Source: Marinobacter sp. ATCH36 (GTDB taxonomy: Bacteria > Pseudomonadota > Gammaproteobacteria > Pseudomonadales > Oleiphilaceae). From it: a DNA stretch of 64,000 bases. Location: NCBI RefSeq assembly GCF_023555055.1, contig NZ_JAMJPL010000003.1:310001-374000 (forward strand). The letters run 5' to 3'. The first letter of the stretch is position 1. Each line of letters opens with the position of its first letter. Below are positions 32,907 through 41,513 of the stretch, in pieces. The notes under the pieces are model-generated. The model was not told where the DNA came from and searched no databases. It saw only the letters and a program-made list of their open reading frames with translations. Made by a program: the position numbers and the translations under genes.

Positions 32907-33505
32907 CAATCGCATTAACACGTTTACTGATTGCCACCGCGACGACAATGGCGCTGGCCGGCTGCACCGTGTTTCCGGACCCGCCGGCCCATCAGATTTT
33001 TCAGTTACCGGAACCAACAGCACCAGAGACCACTGCCGAACCCATCGATAGTATTTTACGTGTATCCACACCTCTGGCGGTGGCGCCCATTGACAGCCCC
33101 CGCATTCTGGTCAAACCGACTCCTCACGAAATCCGTGCCTATCAGGGTTCCCGCTGGAGCAACCGGGCGCCGGTACTTGTTGGTACGTATCTGCTCGAGG
33201 CATTCCGAGTGGACGGGCGGGTGGCAACGGTGGTGACCGATACCAGCGCAGTTCAGAGTGACCTTACACTGACAGGCGATCTCACCCGGTTCCAGGCCGA
33301 GTATAAACATGGGAAACCGGTTATCCATCTGGAACTGAACATGCAGCTGATTGACGAGCGCAGCCGAAAACCCGTTGCAAGCAAACGATTCGAAACCAGC
33401 CAACTGGCGGGCGGAGAATCTATCGAAAGTGTGGTGGAGGCTTTCGGGCAGGCCAGCGATGAACTGGCCAGGCAAGTGATTGACTGGGCGGTGGCTCAGA
33501 TCTGA
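32903..33505 (+). CDS. ABC-type transport auxiliary lipoprotein (PqiC-like)
   Basis: 200 residues with a lipobox LAGC at residues 17-20, so a lipid-anchored periplasmic protein. The body follows the ABC_trans_aux pattern: LVKPTPHEIRAYQGSRWSNR, then LEAFRVDGRV and a final LARQVIDWAV. It likely links the MCE protein to the outer membrane. The gene converges on pgsA with a 6-bp gap. Confidence 0.85.
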   Translation: MTIALTRLLIATATTMALAGCTVFPDPPAHQIFQLPEPTAPETTAEPIDSILRVSTPLAVAPIDSPRILVKPTPHEIRAYQGSRWSNRAPVLVGTYLLEAFRVDGRVATVVTDTSAVQSDLTLTGDLTRFQAEYKHGKPVIHLELNMQLIDERSRKPVASKRFETSQLAGGESIESVVEAFGQASDELARQVIDWAVAQI

Positions 33506-33511
33506 GGGGTG

Positions 33512-34069
33512 TCAGCCTGTATCTTTTTCAGGAAACAGGTCAGGCCAGGCAGCCTTGAGATAGAGAATCATTGACCAGAAAGTCAGCACTGCAGCCACGT
33601 ACAGAAGCACTGTTCCGACATAGGTCCAGACCACGCCCGGCGGAAACGCCAGAAGCATGATAATGGCTACCATCTGTGCCGTGGTTTTGATTTTTCCGAT
33701 GTAGGACACCGCTACGCTTGCCCGGCTTCCGATTTCCGCCATCCATTCCCGCAATGCAGAAATCACGATTTCCCGACCGATAATCACCGTGGCCGGAATG
33801 GTGAGAATAAAGCTGGCATGGGACTCGATCAGCACTGTCAGCGCAACAGCCACCATCAACTTGTCCGCCACCGGGTCCAGGAAAGCGCCAAAAGGCGTGC
33901 TCTGGTCCAGTTTCCTTGCCAGATAGCCGTCCAGCCAATCAGTAGCCGCTGCGAGGCCGAAAATACCCGCGCTGACCAGATAGCTCCATTGAGCGGGCAG
34001 GTAGTAGATGATCACAAAAACCGGAATCATCAGGATGCGGGAAAGTGTGAGGATATTCGGTAGATTCAT
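33512..34069 (-). CDS. pgsA: CDP-diacylglycerol-glycerol-3-phosphate 3-phosphatidyltransferase
   Basis: 185 residues, first enzyme committed to phosphatidylglycerol, in the inner membrane. The CDP-alcohol phosphotransferase motif DG..AR........G...D...D is complete (DWLDGYLARK and GAFLDPVADK), and there are about five hydrophobic segments. ATG 34069 begins MNLPNILTLSR, a typical start. It follows uvrC by 7 bp in the gacA-uvrC-pgsA order. Confidence 0.95.
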   Translation of the reverse strand: MNLPNILTLSRILMIPVFVIIYYLPAQWSYLVSAGIFGLAAATDWLDGYLARKLDQSTPFGAFLDPVADKLMVAVALTVLIESHASFILTIPATVIIGREIVISALREWMAEIGSRASVAVSYIGKIKTTAQMVAIIMLLAFPPGVVWTYVGTVLLYVAAVLTFWSMILYLKAAWPDLFPEKDTG

Positions 34070-34076
34070 GCTGTCC

Positions 34077-35957
34077 CTATTCGTCATGCAATACTGCGTA
34101 GATGGTTTCTGCCAGATTCCTGCTGATTCCCTGAACCTTGGACATTTCGTCGACACTGGCCTTTCGAAGTTCCTGAATGCCACCAAAGTAACGAATCAGG
34201 TCTCGGCGTCGCTTGGGCCCGACTCCCTCGATACCCTCAAGGGTAGACTGCCGGCGTTTCTTGTCACGCCGGGCACGATGACCGGTAATTGCAAAGCGAT
34301 GTGACTCGTCCCGGATGTGCTGTATAAGGTGCAGCGCCGGAGAATCGGCCGGCACCCGGTAGAGGTCGCCAGTCATCGCATCGATCAACTGCTCCATGCC
34401 TGCACGCCGTGTCACACCCTTGGCCACGCCGATCAGCGGAATATCGGTAATTTCAAGCGCATCAAACACTTCCCGGGCAATGTTCAACTGCCCCTTACCA
34501 CCGTCGATGAATACCAGGTCCGGGCGTTTGCCTTCACCTGCCACCATGCGTTTGTAGCGCCTTGTCAGCACCTGGCGCATGGCGCCATAGTCGTCCCCGG
34601 CGGTAACGCCTTCAATATTGTACAGGCGATAGTCGCTTTTCAGGGGCCCATTCTCGTCGAAAACCACGCAGGATGCGACCGTGTTTTCACCATGGCTGTG
34701 GCTGATATCAAAACATTCCATGCGGGACGGTGTCTCGGCCAGGTCCAGCAAGTCACGCAACGCCAAAAGGCGACGATAGACGGTTTCCTTGCTGGCAAGG
34801 TGAGACAGCAAGGTCTGGCGGGCGTTGGTCATCGCCAGTTCCAGCCAGCGCCGGCGCTCGCCGCGCACATTCTTGCGGACACGCGTATCGCGCCCTGCCA
34901 ATTCCGTTAACGCCTGTGACAACAATTCCTGCCCGTCCACATCAACAGGAACCAGAATATCCGGGGGAATTTCCCGCCGGGTGCTACCGCCGAAATAATA
35001 CTGTCCAAGGAAGGCGCTTAACAGTTCGCCTTCTGACTGCTCGATGCTGTATCTCGGGAAATAATCCTTGGTGCCCAGCACACGACCACCGCGCACGATA
35101 ATAACAACAATACAGACCACTCCGGCGTCCTGGGCAATCGCGACAACATCCGCATCACCGCCCTCGCCGTCCACGCTTTGCTGTTCCTGTACGTGGCGAA
35201 GGTGATTGATCTGATCCCGGTAGGCAGCCGCTTTCTCGAACTCCAGGTTTTTTGAGGCCGTTTCCATCGCAGCCATCAGGTCCTTCAGAATGGCTGGGTT
35301 TTTACCCTCCAGGAACATGGTGGCGTGGCGCATATCTTCCCGGTAGTCCTCCGGCGTAATGAACTCCACACATGGGGCGGTACACCGATTGATCTGATAC
35401 TGCAGGCACGGGCGGGTTCTATTTCTGAAATAGCTTTCACTACAGGATCTTATACGAAATATCTTCTGTAGAATATTAAGACTTTCCTTGACCGCACCGG
35501 AGCTTGGAAACGGACCGTACCAGGTACCGCCACCCTTTTTTGTGCGTCCACGACGAAAGGTCAGCGACGGGTAATCATCGTGTGATGACAGGTAGATATA
35601 GGGATAGGATTTGTCGTCCCGCAGCAAAATGTTATAGGGCGGCCGCAGAGATTTGATCAGATTCTGCTCAAGCAGCAGCGCTTCCGTTTCGCTGCCGGTG
35701 ATAGTCACTTCAATAGAGTTGATCCGGGAAACCAGAGCCTCGGTTTTCGGGGCCAGGCCCGACTTACGGAAGTAACTGGTTACCCGCTTTTTGAGGTTAC
35801 GGGCTTTACCGACGTACAGCACATTGCCGTTGGTGTCGTACATACGGTAGACACCGGGCCGTTCAGTCAGTTGTTTGAGGAAGCTTTTGGTATCGAACTC
35901 CCTGTTGCTCTCTGCCTCGGCAGTATCGGCTGGAGAATCAGACCTTGTCGGCATCAA
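34077..35957 (-). CDS. uvrC: excinuclease ABC subunit C
   Basis: 626 residues, full length. N-terminal GIY-YIG nuclease (PGVYRMYDTNGNVLYVGKA, residues 33-52), UVR motif for UvrB binding (near residue 220), RNase-H-like C-terminal nuclease (MECFDISHSHGE) and helix-hairpin-helix at the end. It makes both incisions in nucleotide excision repair. It overlaps gacA by 20 bp and leads into pgsA. Confidence 0.97.
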   Translation of the reverse strand: MMPTRSDSPADTAEAESNREFDTKSFLKQLTERPGVYRMYDTNGNVLYVGKARNLKKRVTSYFRKSGLAPKTEALVSRINSIEVTITGSETEALLLEQNLIKSLRPPYNILLRDDKSYPYIYLSSHDDYPSLTFRRGRTKKGGGTWYGPFPSSGAVKESLNILQKIFRIRSCSESYFRNRTRPCLQYQINRCTAPCVEFITPEDYREDMRHATMFLEGKNPAILKDLMAAMETASKNLEFEKAAAYRDQINHLRHVQEQQSVDGEGGDADVVAIAQDAGVVCIVVIIVRGGRVLGTKDYFPRYSIEQSEGELLSAFLGQYYFGGSTRREIPPDILVPVDVDGQELLSQALTELAGRDTRVRKNVRGERRRWLELAMTNARQTLLSHLASKETVYRRLLALRDLLDLAETPSRMECFDISHSHGENTVASCVVFDENGPLKSDYRLYNIEGVTAGDDYGAMRQVLTRRYKRMVAGEGKRPDLVFIDGGKGQLNIAREVFDALEITDIPLIGVAKGVTRRAGMEQLIDAMTGDLYRVPADSPALHLIQHIRDESHRFAITGHRARRDKKRRQSTLEGIEGVGPKRRRDLIRYFGGIQELRKASVDEMSKVQGISRNLAETIYAVLHDE

Positions 35958-36603
35958 GCAACCCGAGCCTGACCGCCATCAGCGCCAACTCAACGTCACT
36001 GGAGATCTCCAGCTTCTCGAAAATGCGATAGCGGTAGCTGTTTACGGTTTTGGGACTGAGGCAGAGCTTGTCGGAAATATCCTGCACTTTCTGGCAATCC
36101 ACCACCATCAGCGCAATCTGCATTTCCCGTTCGGACAACCGGTCGAAAAGCGTTAATTCGCCATCTTCGTCCCGTGCATCGCCGCCGCCGAGCTGTTTCA
36201 GCGCCATCTTCTGGGCGATTTCAGGGCTGATGTACCGCTGCCCGGAGTGGGCCATGCGAATGGCTCGCACCATTTCCTTGATATCGGCACCCTTGGTGAT
36301 ATAGGCGGATGCGCCTGCCTGCATGACCCGCGTGGGATAGGGGTCGTCGGCACAGGCCGTTACGGCTATCACCCGAACAGCATCATCAATACGAAGAATA
36401 CGGCGGGTTGCTTCCAGCCCACCAATGCCCGGCATGCGGATATCCATCAGCACGATGTCCGGGCTGTCTTTGCGCACAAAGTCGATGGCATCCTCACCGG
36501 AGGAAGCCTCGCCAATCACGTCAATATCGGGGTTATCCGCCAGCATCCGGGTAATACCGGACCTGACCAGTTCATGGTCATCTACAACCAATACCCTGAT
36601 CAA
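35938..36603 (-). CDS. gacA: response regulator GacA/UvrY
   Basis: 221 residues: receiver domain with D54 in IVLMDIRMPG, plus acidic pair D8/D9 and a LuxR-type helix-turn-helix (SEREMQIALMVVDCQ, LCLSPKTVNSYRYRI). It is the partner of BarA/GacS and acts on small regulatory RNAs of the Csr/Rsm system. The place in front of uvrC is a hallmark of gammaproteobacteria. Confidence 0.95.
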   Translation of the reverse strand: MIRVLVVDDHELVRSGITRMLADNPDIDVIGEASSGEDAIDFVRKDSPDIVLMDIRMPGIGGLEATRRILRIDDAVRVIAVTACADDPYPTRVMQAGASAYITKGADIKEMVRAIRMAHSGQRYISPEIAQKMALKQLGGGDARDEDGELTLFDRLSEREMQIALMVVDCQKVQDISDKLCLSPKTVNSYRYRIFEKLEISSDVELALMAVRLGLLDADKV

Positions 36604-36704
36604 AACTCACCTCGCATGCGGCTTTATTAGAATTATCGAATTGTACCGGTTAAGGGTGCCCGGCGGTAGGTGCATCCATTAACACCGGGACCCTGTCACG
36701 CGCT

Positions 36705-36956
36705 TTATACCGGCACACCCAGGCTTGCGGTATTCTCAACCGGATCAAACCAGACCACCAGATCCCCACGCCGGACTGCAGATTTCACACGTTCCCGCTC
36801 TGACATGGGGTTTTCTGTATCATTGAGCCCGTGATAACGAGTGCAGTACTCATCAACGAGTCCGTCAAGCTGATCTCCCGAGAGCAGCTGCGCGTCTACT
36901 ACGAATTTCTCTTCCCGTGGGTCTGGCTGCGGCTCCTGGCCTGTTTTATCGGTCAT
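36705..36956 (-). CDS. YheU-like (UPF0270) protein
   Basis: 83 residues starting MTDKTGQEPQ. The pattern LLSGDQLDGLVDEYCTRYHG then RERVKSAVRRGDLVVWFDP resembles the YheU/UPF0270 family of unknown function, which is normally about 70 residues; the extra is an acidic N-terminal tail. Start ATG 36956 is preferred over 37046 since the extra region would lie within the azlC promoter region. Confidence 0.65.
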   Translation of the reverse strand: MTDKTGQEPQPDPREEKFVVDAQLLSGDQLDGLVDEYCTRYHGLNDTENPMSERERVKSAVRRGDLVVWFDPVENTASLGVPV

Positions 36957-37073
36957 GGTCTGCTCCGCCTCAAACCGGTAATGGTAATGGGTTTGAGGCG
37001 GATGTAGAAGGCCCGACTTCTCAATACCCCCACGATTCTCTATCATGCCCTGCTTTCATATGTCCGGGGCCCT

Positions 37074-37778
37074 ATGAACCAATCCGTTTTCCGTCTGACG
37101 CTGCCAATCCTGTTCGGCTACCTGCCTCTGGGTATGGCCTTCGGCGTGCTGTTTGCCACGCAACTGGATTATCCCTGGTGGGCCGCGCCAGTCATGGGCA
37201 TCCTTATTTACGCTGGCGCCGGCCAGATTCTGGCGGTAAGCCTGCTTGCCGCTGGTGCGGGCCTTTTGGAAGTGTTTGTGGCCATGTTCGTGCTCAATGC
37301 CCGCCACCTGTTTTACGGGTTGTCTCTGCTGGGCCAGTTTCATGGCGCAGGATGGCGCAAGATCTATCTGATTTTCGGGCTCACAGACGAGACCTATTCC
37401 CTGCTCACGAGCCGGAGGCGAACTGGTGACAAGCACTATGAACAGACAGTGGATTTTCGCATCACGCTCTTCAACCAGTGTTACTGGGTTGCTGGTTGCG
37501 CTTTGGGCGCACTGCTGGGTGCCAATGTGGCCTTTGACAGCACTGGCATCGAGTTTGCGCTGGTGGCCTTATTCATCGTGTTGACCATTGAACAGTTCAA
37601 GGCTCTGGGGGATATTTTCCCCATCGCAACGGGAGCTGCGGCCGCCGGCATCGCCATACTCGTTCTGCCAGCAGCCCACCAGCTGGTCGGCGCCATCGTG
37701 GTTGTAAGCGTGGTTCTGCTGGTGCACTACCACAAAAACCGTGGTCTGAAGCCAACAGAGGGCGTGAATAATGGCTGA
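37074..37778 (+). CDS. azlC: AzlC-family branched-chain amino-acid exporter subunit
   Basis: 234 residues with several membrane helices and the family patterns LPLGMAFGVLFATQLDYPWW, YAGAGQILAVSLLAAG and NARHLFYGLSLL. With AzlD it forms a BrnFE/AzlCD exporter for branched-chain amino acids. The next gene overlaps by 8 bp. Confidence 0.9.
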   Translation: MNQSVFRLTLPILFGYLPLGMAFGVLFATQLDYPWWAAPVMGILIYAGAGQILAVSLLAAGAGLLEVFVAMFVLNARHLFYGLSLLGQFHGAGWRKIYLIFGLTDETYSLLTSRRRTGDKHYEQTVDFRITLFNQCYWVAGCALGALLGANVAFDSTGIEFALVALFIVLTIEQFKALGDIFPIATGAAAAGIAILVLPAAHQLVGAIVVVSVVLLVHYHKNRGLKPTEGVNNG

Positions 37779-38109
37779 CACCTGGTATCTGGCCGGCTTT
37801 ATCGCCGTCGCTGCAGCAGCGACCTTCGCAACCCGAGTGATCCCTTTTCTATTCTTCCAGAGGCACACCGAGCATCCCCTGGTTCGTCATCTGGGCCGCT
37901 ATCTCCCAGCGGCGGTGATGGCATTGCTGGCAACGGTCTTCCTGCAACGGTCTGCGACCTGGAACAACGCCTTGCCGGGGCTGGACGCCCTGTTACCAGC
38001 CATACTGGTGGTGGGCATCCACCTGTGGCGCCGCAACGCGCTTTTATCAATTACCTCTGGCACGATAGCCTACATGGTCATCGTGCAACTGAATCTGATA
38101 CAGGCGTAA
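37771..38109 (+). CDS. azlD: AzlD-family exporter small subunit
   Basis: 112 residues, about four membrane helices, with the AzlD pattern ATFATRVIPFLFF and LGRYLPAAVMALL. Essential partner of AzlC. It overlaps azlC and is followed 3 bp later by the DUF938 gene. Confidence 0.9.
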   Translation: MADTWYLAGFIAVAAAATFATRVIPFLFFQRHTEHPLVRHLGRYLPAAVMALLATVFLQRSATWNNALPGLDALLPAILVVGIHLWRRNALLSITSGTIAYMVIVQLNLIQA

Positions 38110-38112
38110 ACC

Positions 38113-38712
38113 ATGGCTCGTGACAAGCCCTACTCCCAGGCCTGCGAAAACAACAAGCAACCCATTCTCGAACGCATCCGGGACATATTCATCAACCCGG
38201 GAACCATACTGGAAATCGGTACCGGTACGGGCCAGCATGCCGTTCATTTTGCGGCGGCCCTTCCCCATCTGATATGGCAGCCGAGTGATCGCCCCGGTGC
38301 CACCGACCACTGTATCGGATGGATTGAGGATGCCGCCCTTCACAACGTACGCCCGCCCCTGGAACTGAATGTGGCGTCGGAGATCTGGCCATTAGACAGT
38401 ATTGATGGCGCCTACTCTGCAAACACGGCGCACATCATGGCGTGGGAGGAAGTTGAAGCCATGTTTGCCGGCCTCGGCAAACGACTGGGATCAGGCAAGC
38501 CATTTTGTCTTTACGGCCCGTTCAGCTACGGTAAAAAGCATACCAGCGACAGCAATCGTCAGTTTGACCGGCACCTGCGCCAGCAGTCGCCGCAGATGGG
38601 TATCCGCGATGTGGATCATCTGCTAACTCTGGCGCGACAGGTTGAGTTCCGGCTTGAAAACGACCTCGAGATGCCCGCCAACAACCGATTGCTGGTGTGG
38701 CGTAAACTGTAA
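38113..38712 (+). CDS. DUF938-family methyltransferase-like protein
   Basis: 199 residues with a SAM-binding motif ILEIGTGTGQHAVHFA and the family patterns FSPACENNKQPI-like start (YSQACENNKQPIL) and YGPFSYGKKHTSDSN. The substrate is unknown. It is probably co-transcribed with azlCD. Confidence 0.85.
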   Translation: MARDKPYSQACENNKQPILERIRDIFINPGTILEIGTGTGQHAVHFAAALPHLIWQPSDRPGATDHCIGWIEDAALHNVRPPLELNVASEIWPLDSIDGAYSANTAHIMAWEEVEAMFAGLGKRLGSGKPFCLYGPFSYGKKHTSDSNRQFDRHLRQQSPQMGIRDVDHLLTLARQVEFRLENDLEMPANNRLLVWRKL

Positions 38713-38743
38713 ACAGACATCCGATTATAGGAGGAGCCAAACC

Positions 38744-39019
38744 ATGAGCAATCAGAGGCAGACCATGCTGATCAGTGGCAAGGTTCAGGGCGTCTACTAC
38801 CGGGCATCGGCGGCGGAAAAAGCACAGCAGATTGGCGTGACTGGCTACGCGCAAAACCTGTCCGACGGGCGCGTCAAGCTGGTGGCCGAGGGTTCCCCGG
38901 CACAGTTGACTTCCTTCAGGCAATGGTGCCACGACGGTCCGCCAGCGGCCGAAGTGGACATGGTCAATGCCACCGAAGGCGCCGCAACCGGTGAATTCAC
39001 CGGCTTCGAGGTTCGGTAA
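38744..39019 (+). CDS. acyP: acylphosphatase
   Basis: 91 residues; hydrolyses acyl phosphates. The active-site loop GKVQGVYYRAS with its arginine, and the catalytic asparagine in QNLSDGRV, are present. AGGAGG lies a good distance before ATG 38744. Confidence 0.92.
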   Translation: MSNQRQTMLISGKVQGVYYRASAAEKAQQIGVTGYAQNLSDGRVKLVAEGSPAQLTSFRQWCHDGPPAAEVDMVNATEGAATGEFTGFEVR

Positions 39020-39030
39020 CCGCCGCCAGG

Positions 39031-39978
39031 ATGACGCTACTCGGAACCTTCCTAAACACTCTTGAGACCACTCTGCCGGTTTTCGCCATGGTGTTCATCG
39101 GTCTTGGCCTCAGGCGCCTGGGCTGGATTGATTCCGCCTTCATCAATACCGCGTCGGCATTGGTCTTCCGTGCCACCCTGCCGACGCTGGTGTTTCTCAG
39201 CATCGTGCGAGCCGATCTGGAAACTACCCTCAATCCCGCTCTGCTGGGGTTCTTCGTGGTTGCGACGTTCGCCAGCTTTATGCTCTGTTGGCTATGGGCG
39301 CTGCGCACTGTTCCGATGGCGGATCGGGGCGTCTATGTTCAGGGGGCATTCCGGGGTAATTGCGGCATCGTTGGCCTTGCGCTGGCCGCCAGCCTCTACG
39401 GCGGTTACGGCCTGTCAGCGGGCGGACTCTTGCTGGGCGTGGTCATCATTTCCTACAACGCCCTCTCGGTAATCGTGCTGACCACCTATCAACCGGGGCA
39501 AACCGCCAGTTGGGCTCGCATTCTCGGGGATATCATTCGTAACCCCCTGATTCTGGCGGTGGTAATTGCGGTTCCTTTTGCATGGTCTGGCCTGGCCCTC
39601 CCGGCCTGGCTGATGACCAGCGGTGATTACTTCGCTTCCCTCACCCTGCCCTTGGCGCTGCTGTGTATCGGCGGCACTCTGTCACTGAGTGCCATGCGCA
39701 ATGATCGCAAACTGGCTGTCAGCGCCAGTATCATGAAGATGGTCACACTACCGGTGTTGTGCACACTGGCGGCCTGGCTGGCCGGGTTCGAGGGCAGGGA
39801 GCTGGGGCTGATGTTCCTGTTTTTCGCCAGCCCGACCGCGGCCGCCAGTTTTGTGATGGTCAAGGCATTGGGTGGTAATGATCGCCTTGCAGCCAATATC
39901 GTAGCGCTCTCCACACTCATGGCCAGCGTGACGGTGACAGTTGGTGTGTTTGTTTTACGCAGCGCCGGAATTGCCTGA
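39031..39978 (+). CDS. AEC-family auxin-efflux-type transporter
   Basis: 315 residues, ten hydrophobic helices in two sets of five, with the AEC pattern FIGLGLRRLGWID, GAFRGNCGIVGLALA and FFASPTAAASFVMVK. Likely exports a carboxylate; the substrate is not readable. It follows acyP by 11 bp. Confidence 0.88.
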   Translation: MTLLGTFLNTLETTLPVFAMVFIGLGLRRLGWIDSAFINTASALVFRATLPTLVFLSIVRADLETTLNPALLGFFVVATFASFMLCWLWALRTVPMADRGVYVQGAFRGNCGIVGLALAASLYGGYGLSAGGLLLGVVIISYNALSVIVLTTYQPGQTASWARILGDIIRNPLILAVVIAVPFAWSGLALPAWLMTSGDYFASLTLPLALLCIGGTLSLSAMRNDRKLAVSASIMKMVTLPVLCTLAAWLAGFEGRELGLMFLFFASPTAAASFVMVKALGGNDRLAANIVALSTLMASVTVTVGVFVLRSAGIA

Positions 39979-40089
39979 ACACGCCTAATGCATAAACAAG
40001 ATACAGGATTTACACTGTGAACCAGGCTTCGGAAATTCATCCAATCCCGAGCAGGCAGAATCGCGCTTTACTCCGGGTAGTGATCGGTG

Positions 40090-41121
40090 ATGCACATGAA
40101 CAGCATTCTGGACAAACTGGCCCTGACTGTCGCTGAAGGGGACGACCTTGAATCTCTGGTGCGGTCGCTTCTCGAGCTCCTGGAAGCCATAACGGGCCTG
40201 GAGTCCACTTACCTGACCTCAGTAGACCAGGAAAATGGCGTCCAACGCATTGTCTTCTCCCGCAACAGCAAAGCACTCAATATTCCCGAGGGCCTGACGG
40301 TTCCGTGGGGAGACACGTTGTGTAAACGCGCTCTGGACGAAGGGCAAATGTATTCTGATAACGTCAGTCGCGATTGGGCAGATTCCGAGGCTGCCAGGGC
40401 GCTTGGACTGACAACTTACATCAGCGAGCCGGTCTGTGTCGGCGACAACGAACTGTATGGCACCCTCTGCGGCGCGAGCCGGGGCAAAGTCATGGTATCG
40501 GATCATGCACGCCGTATACTGACCATGTTCAGCAAACTCATTGCCCGGCAACTGGAAAGAGACCAGTTGCTGGCAACCCTCAGGCGTGAACATATTACCC
40601 TGACCGAATTTGCACTGACCGATCCACTCACCGGCATCCCCAACCGCCGTGCCATGGAGAACGAATTGAAACGGTCAATGGCCAATGCCGATCGCTCCAA
40701 AAACGTTGTTCACCTCGCGTTCATTGACCTGGATGGTTTCAAGTCCATCAACGATGAATACGGACACGACGCCGGGGATCGTTTCCTCATCGAGATGGCA
40801 AAGTCTCTGAAAAACGGAATGCGTGAGGGAGACTTCATTGCACGAATCGGTGGTGATGAGTTTGTGGTATTCGGTGGCGCATGTTCCGGCGACCACGAAA
40901 ACGGCCGAACCGCCATCCGCATGCGGCTGGAGGATCTGACCAGGGGCACGTTTAATCTCGGAACCACAGCAATCAACTATGCCGGAGCAAGCGTGGGGGT
41001 TGTTACGTCAGATCCAGGGGTGAGAGATCCGGAGGCCTTGCTGAAAAAAGCTGACGAGAAAATGTACGCAATCAAGAGGGAGAGGCGTTTGCGAGCTGTC
41101 AATCGCCCAATCGGCCAATAA
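40090..41121 (+). CDS. GAF-GGDEF diguanylate cyclase
   Basis: About 343 residues. Residues 15-160 form a GAF sensor (TYLTSVDQENG, PWGDTLCKRALDEG) and 180-335 a GGDEF domain with the complete motif RIGGDEFVVF and the DPLTGIPNRR start. It should make cyclic di-GMP. No RxxD inhibitory site is evident at the usual place. ATG 40090 or 40096. A terminator follows right at the stop. Confidence 0.9.
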   Translation: MHMNSILDKLALTVAEGDDLESLVRSLLELLEAITGLESTYLTSVDQENGVQRIVFSRNSKALNIPEGLTVPWGDTLCKRALDEGQMYSDNVSRDWADSEAARALGLTTYISEPVCVGDNELYGTLCGASRGKVMVSDHARRILTMFSKLIARQLERDQLLATLRREHITLTEFALTDPLTGIPNRRAMENELKRSMANADRSKNVVHLAFIDLDGFKSINDEYGHDAGDRFLIEMAKSLKNGMREGDFIARIGGDEFVVFGGACSGDHENGRTAIRMRLEDLTRGTFNLGTTAINYAGASVGVVTSDPGVRDPEALLKKADEKMYAIKRERRLRAVNRPIGQ

Positions 41122-41122
41122 A

Positions 41123-41148
41123 AAACCCCAGCATTTCTGCTGGGGTTT
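41123..41148. terminator. rho-independent terminator (bidirectional)
   Basis: AAACCCCAGCA / TGCTGGGGTTT hairpin with a tiny loop, directly after the diguanylate cyclase and facing the end of tRNA-Ser on the other strand. Confidence 0.85.
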
Positions 41149-41153
41149 GTTAT

Positions 41154-41244
41154 TGGCGGAGAGGGAGGGATTCGAACCCTCGAAACGCTATTAACGTTTA
41201 CACACTTTCCAGGCGTGCGCCTTCAGCCACTCGGCCACCTCTCC
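41154..41244 (-). tRNA. tRNA-Ser(GGA)
   Basis: 91 nt with CCA; long variable arm of type II tRNA, anticodon loop CTGGAAA (GGA), T loop TTCGAAT, acceptor GGAGAGG / CCTCTCC. Confidence 0.95.
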
Positions 41245-41513
41245 AATAAACTGTTCCAAATCAGCAACGTCGTCGCTCATTTGAGGGCGCAAACTCTAAT
41301 GGTTTTATCGCGGTTTGGCAACTCCAATTTTCAAACTCCTCGCCTGAATTCCTTTTACGGCTACCGGTTGAACAGATTCAGCACAATCAATGCCGTTGAT
41401 ATTCAGGGATAAGTAAAGATCACTTCAACCGCTGGCTCCAGCGGGCTAGGCTACTGTGTTAGCGCGCAATATCAGTACCAGGAACAACATTCCAGATAAG
41501 GATACCCCGTTAC

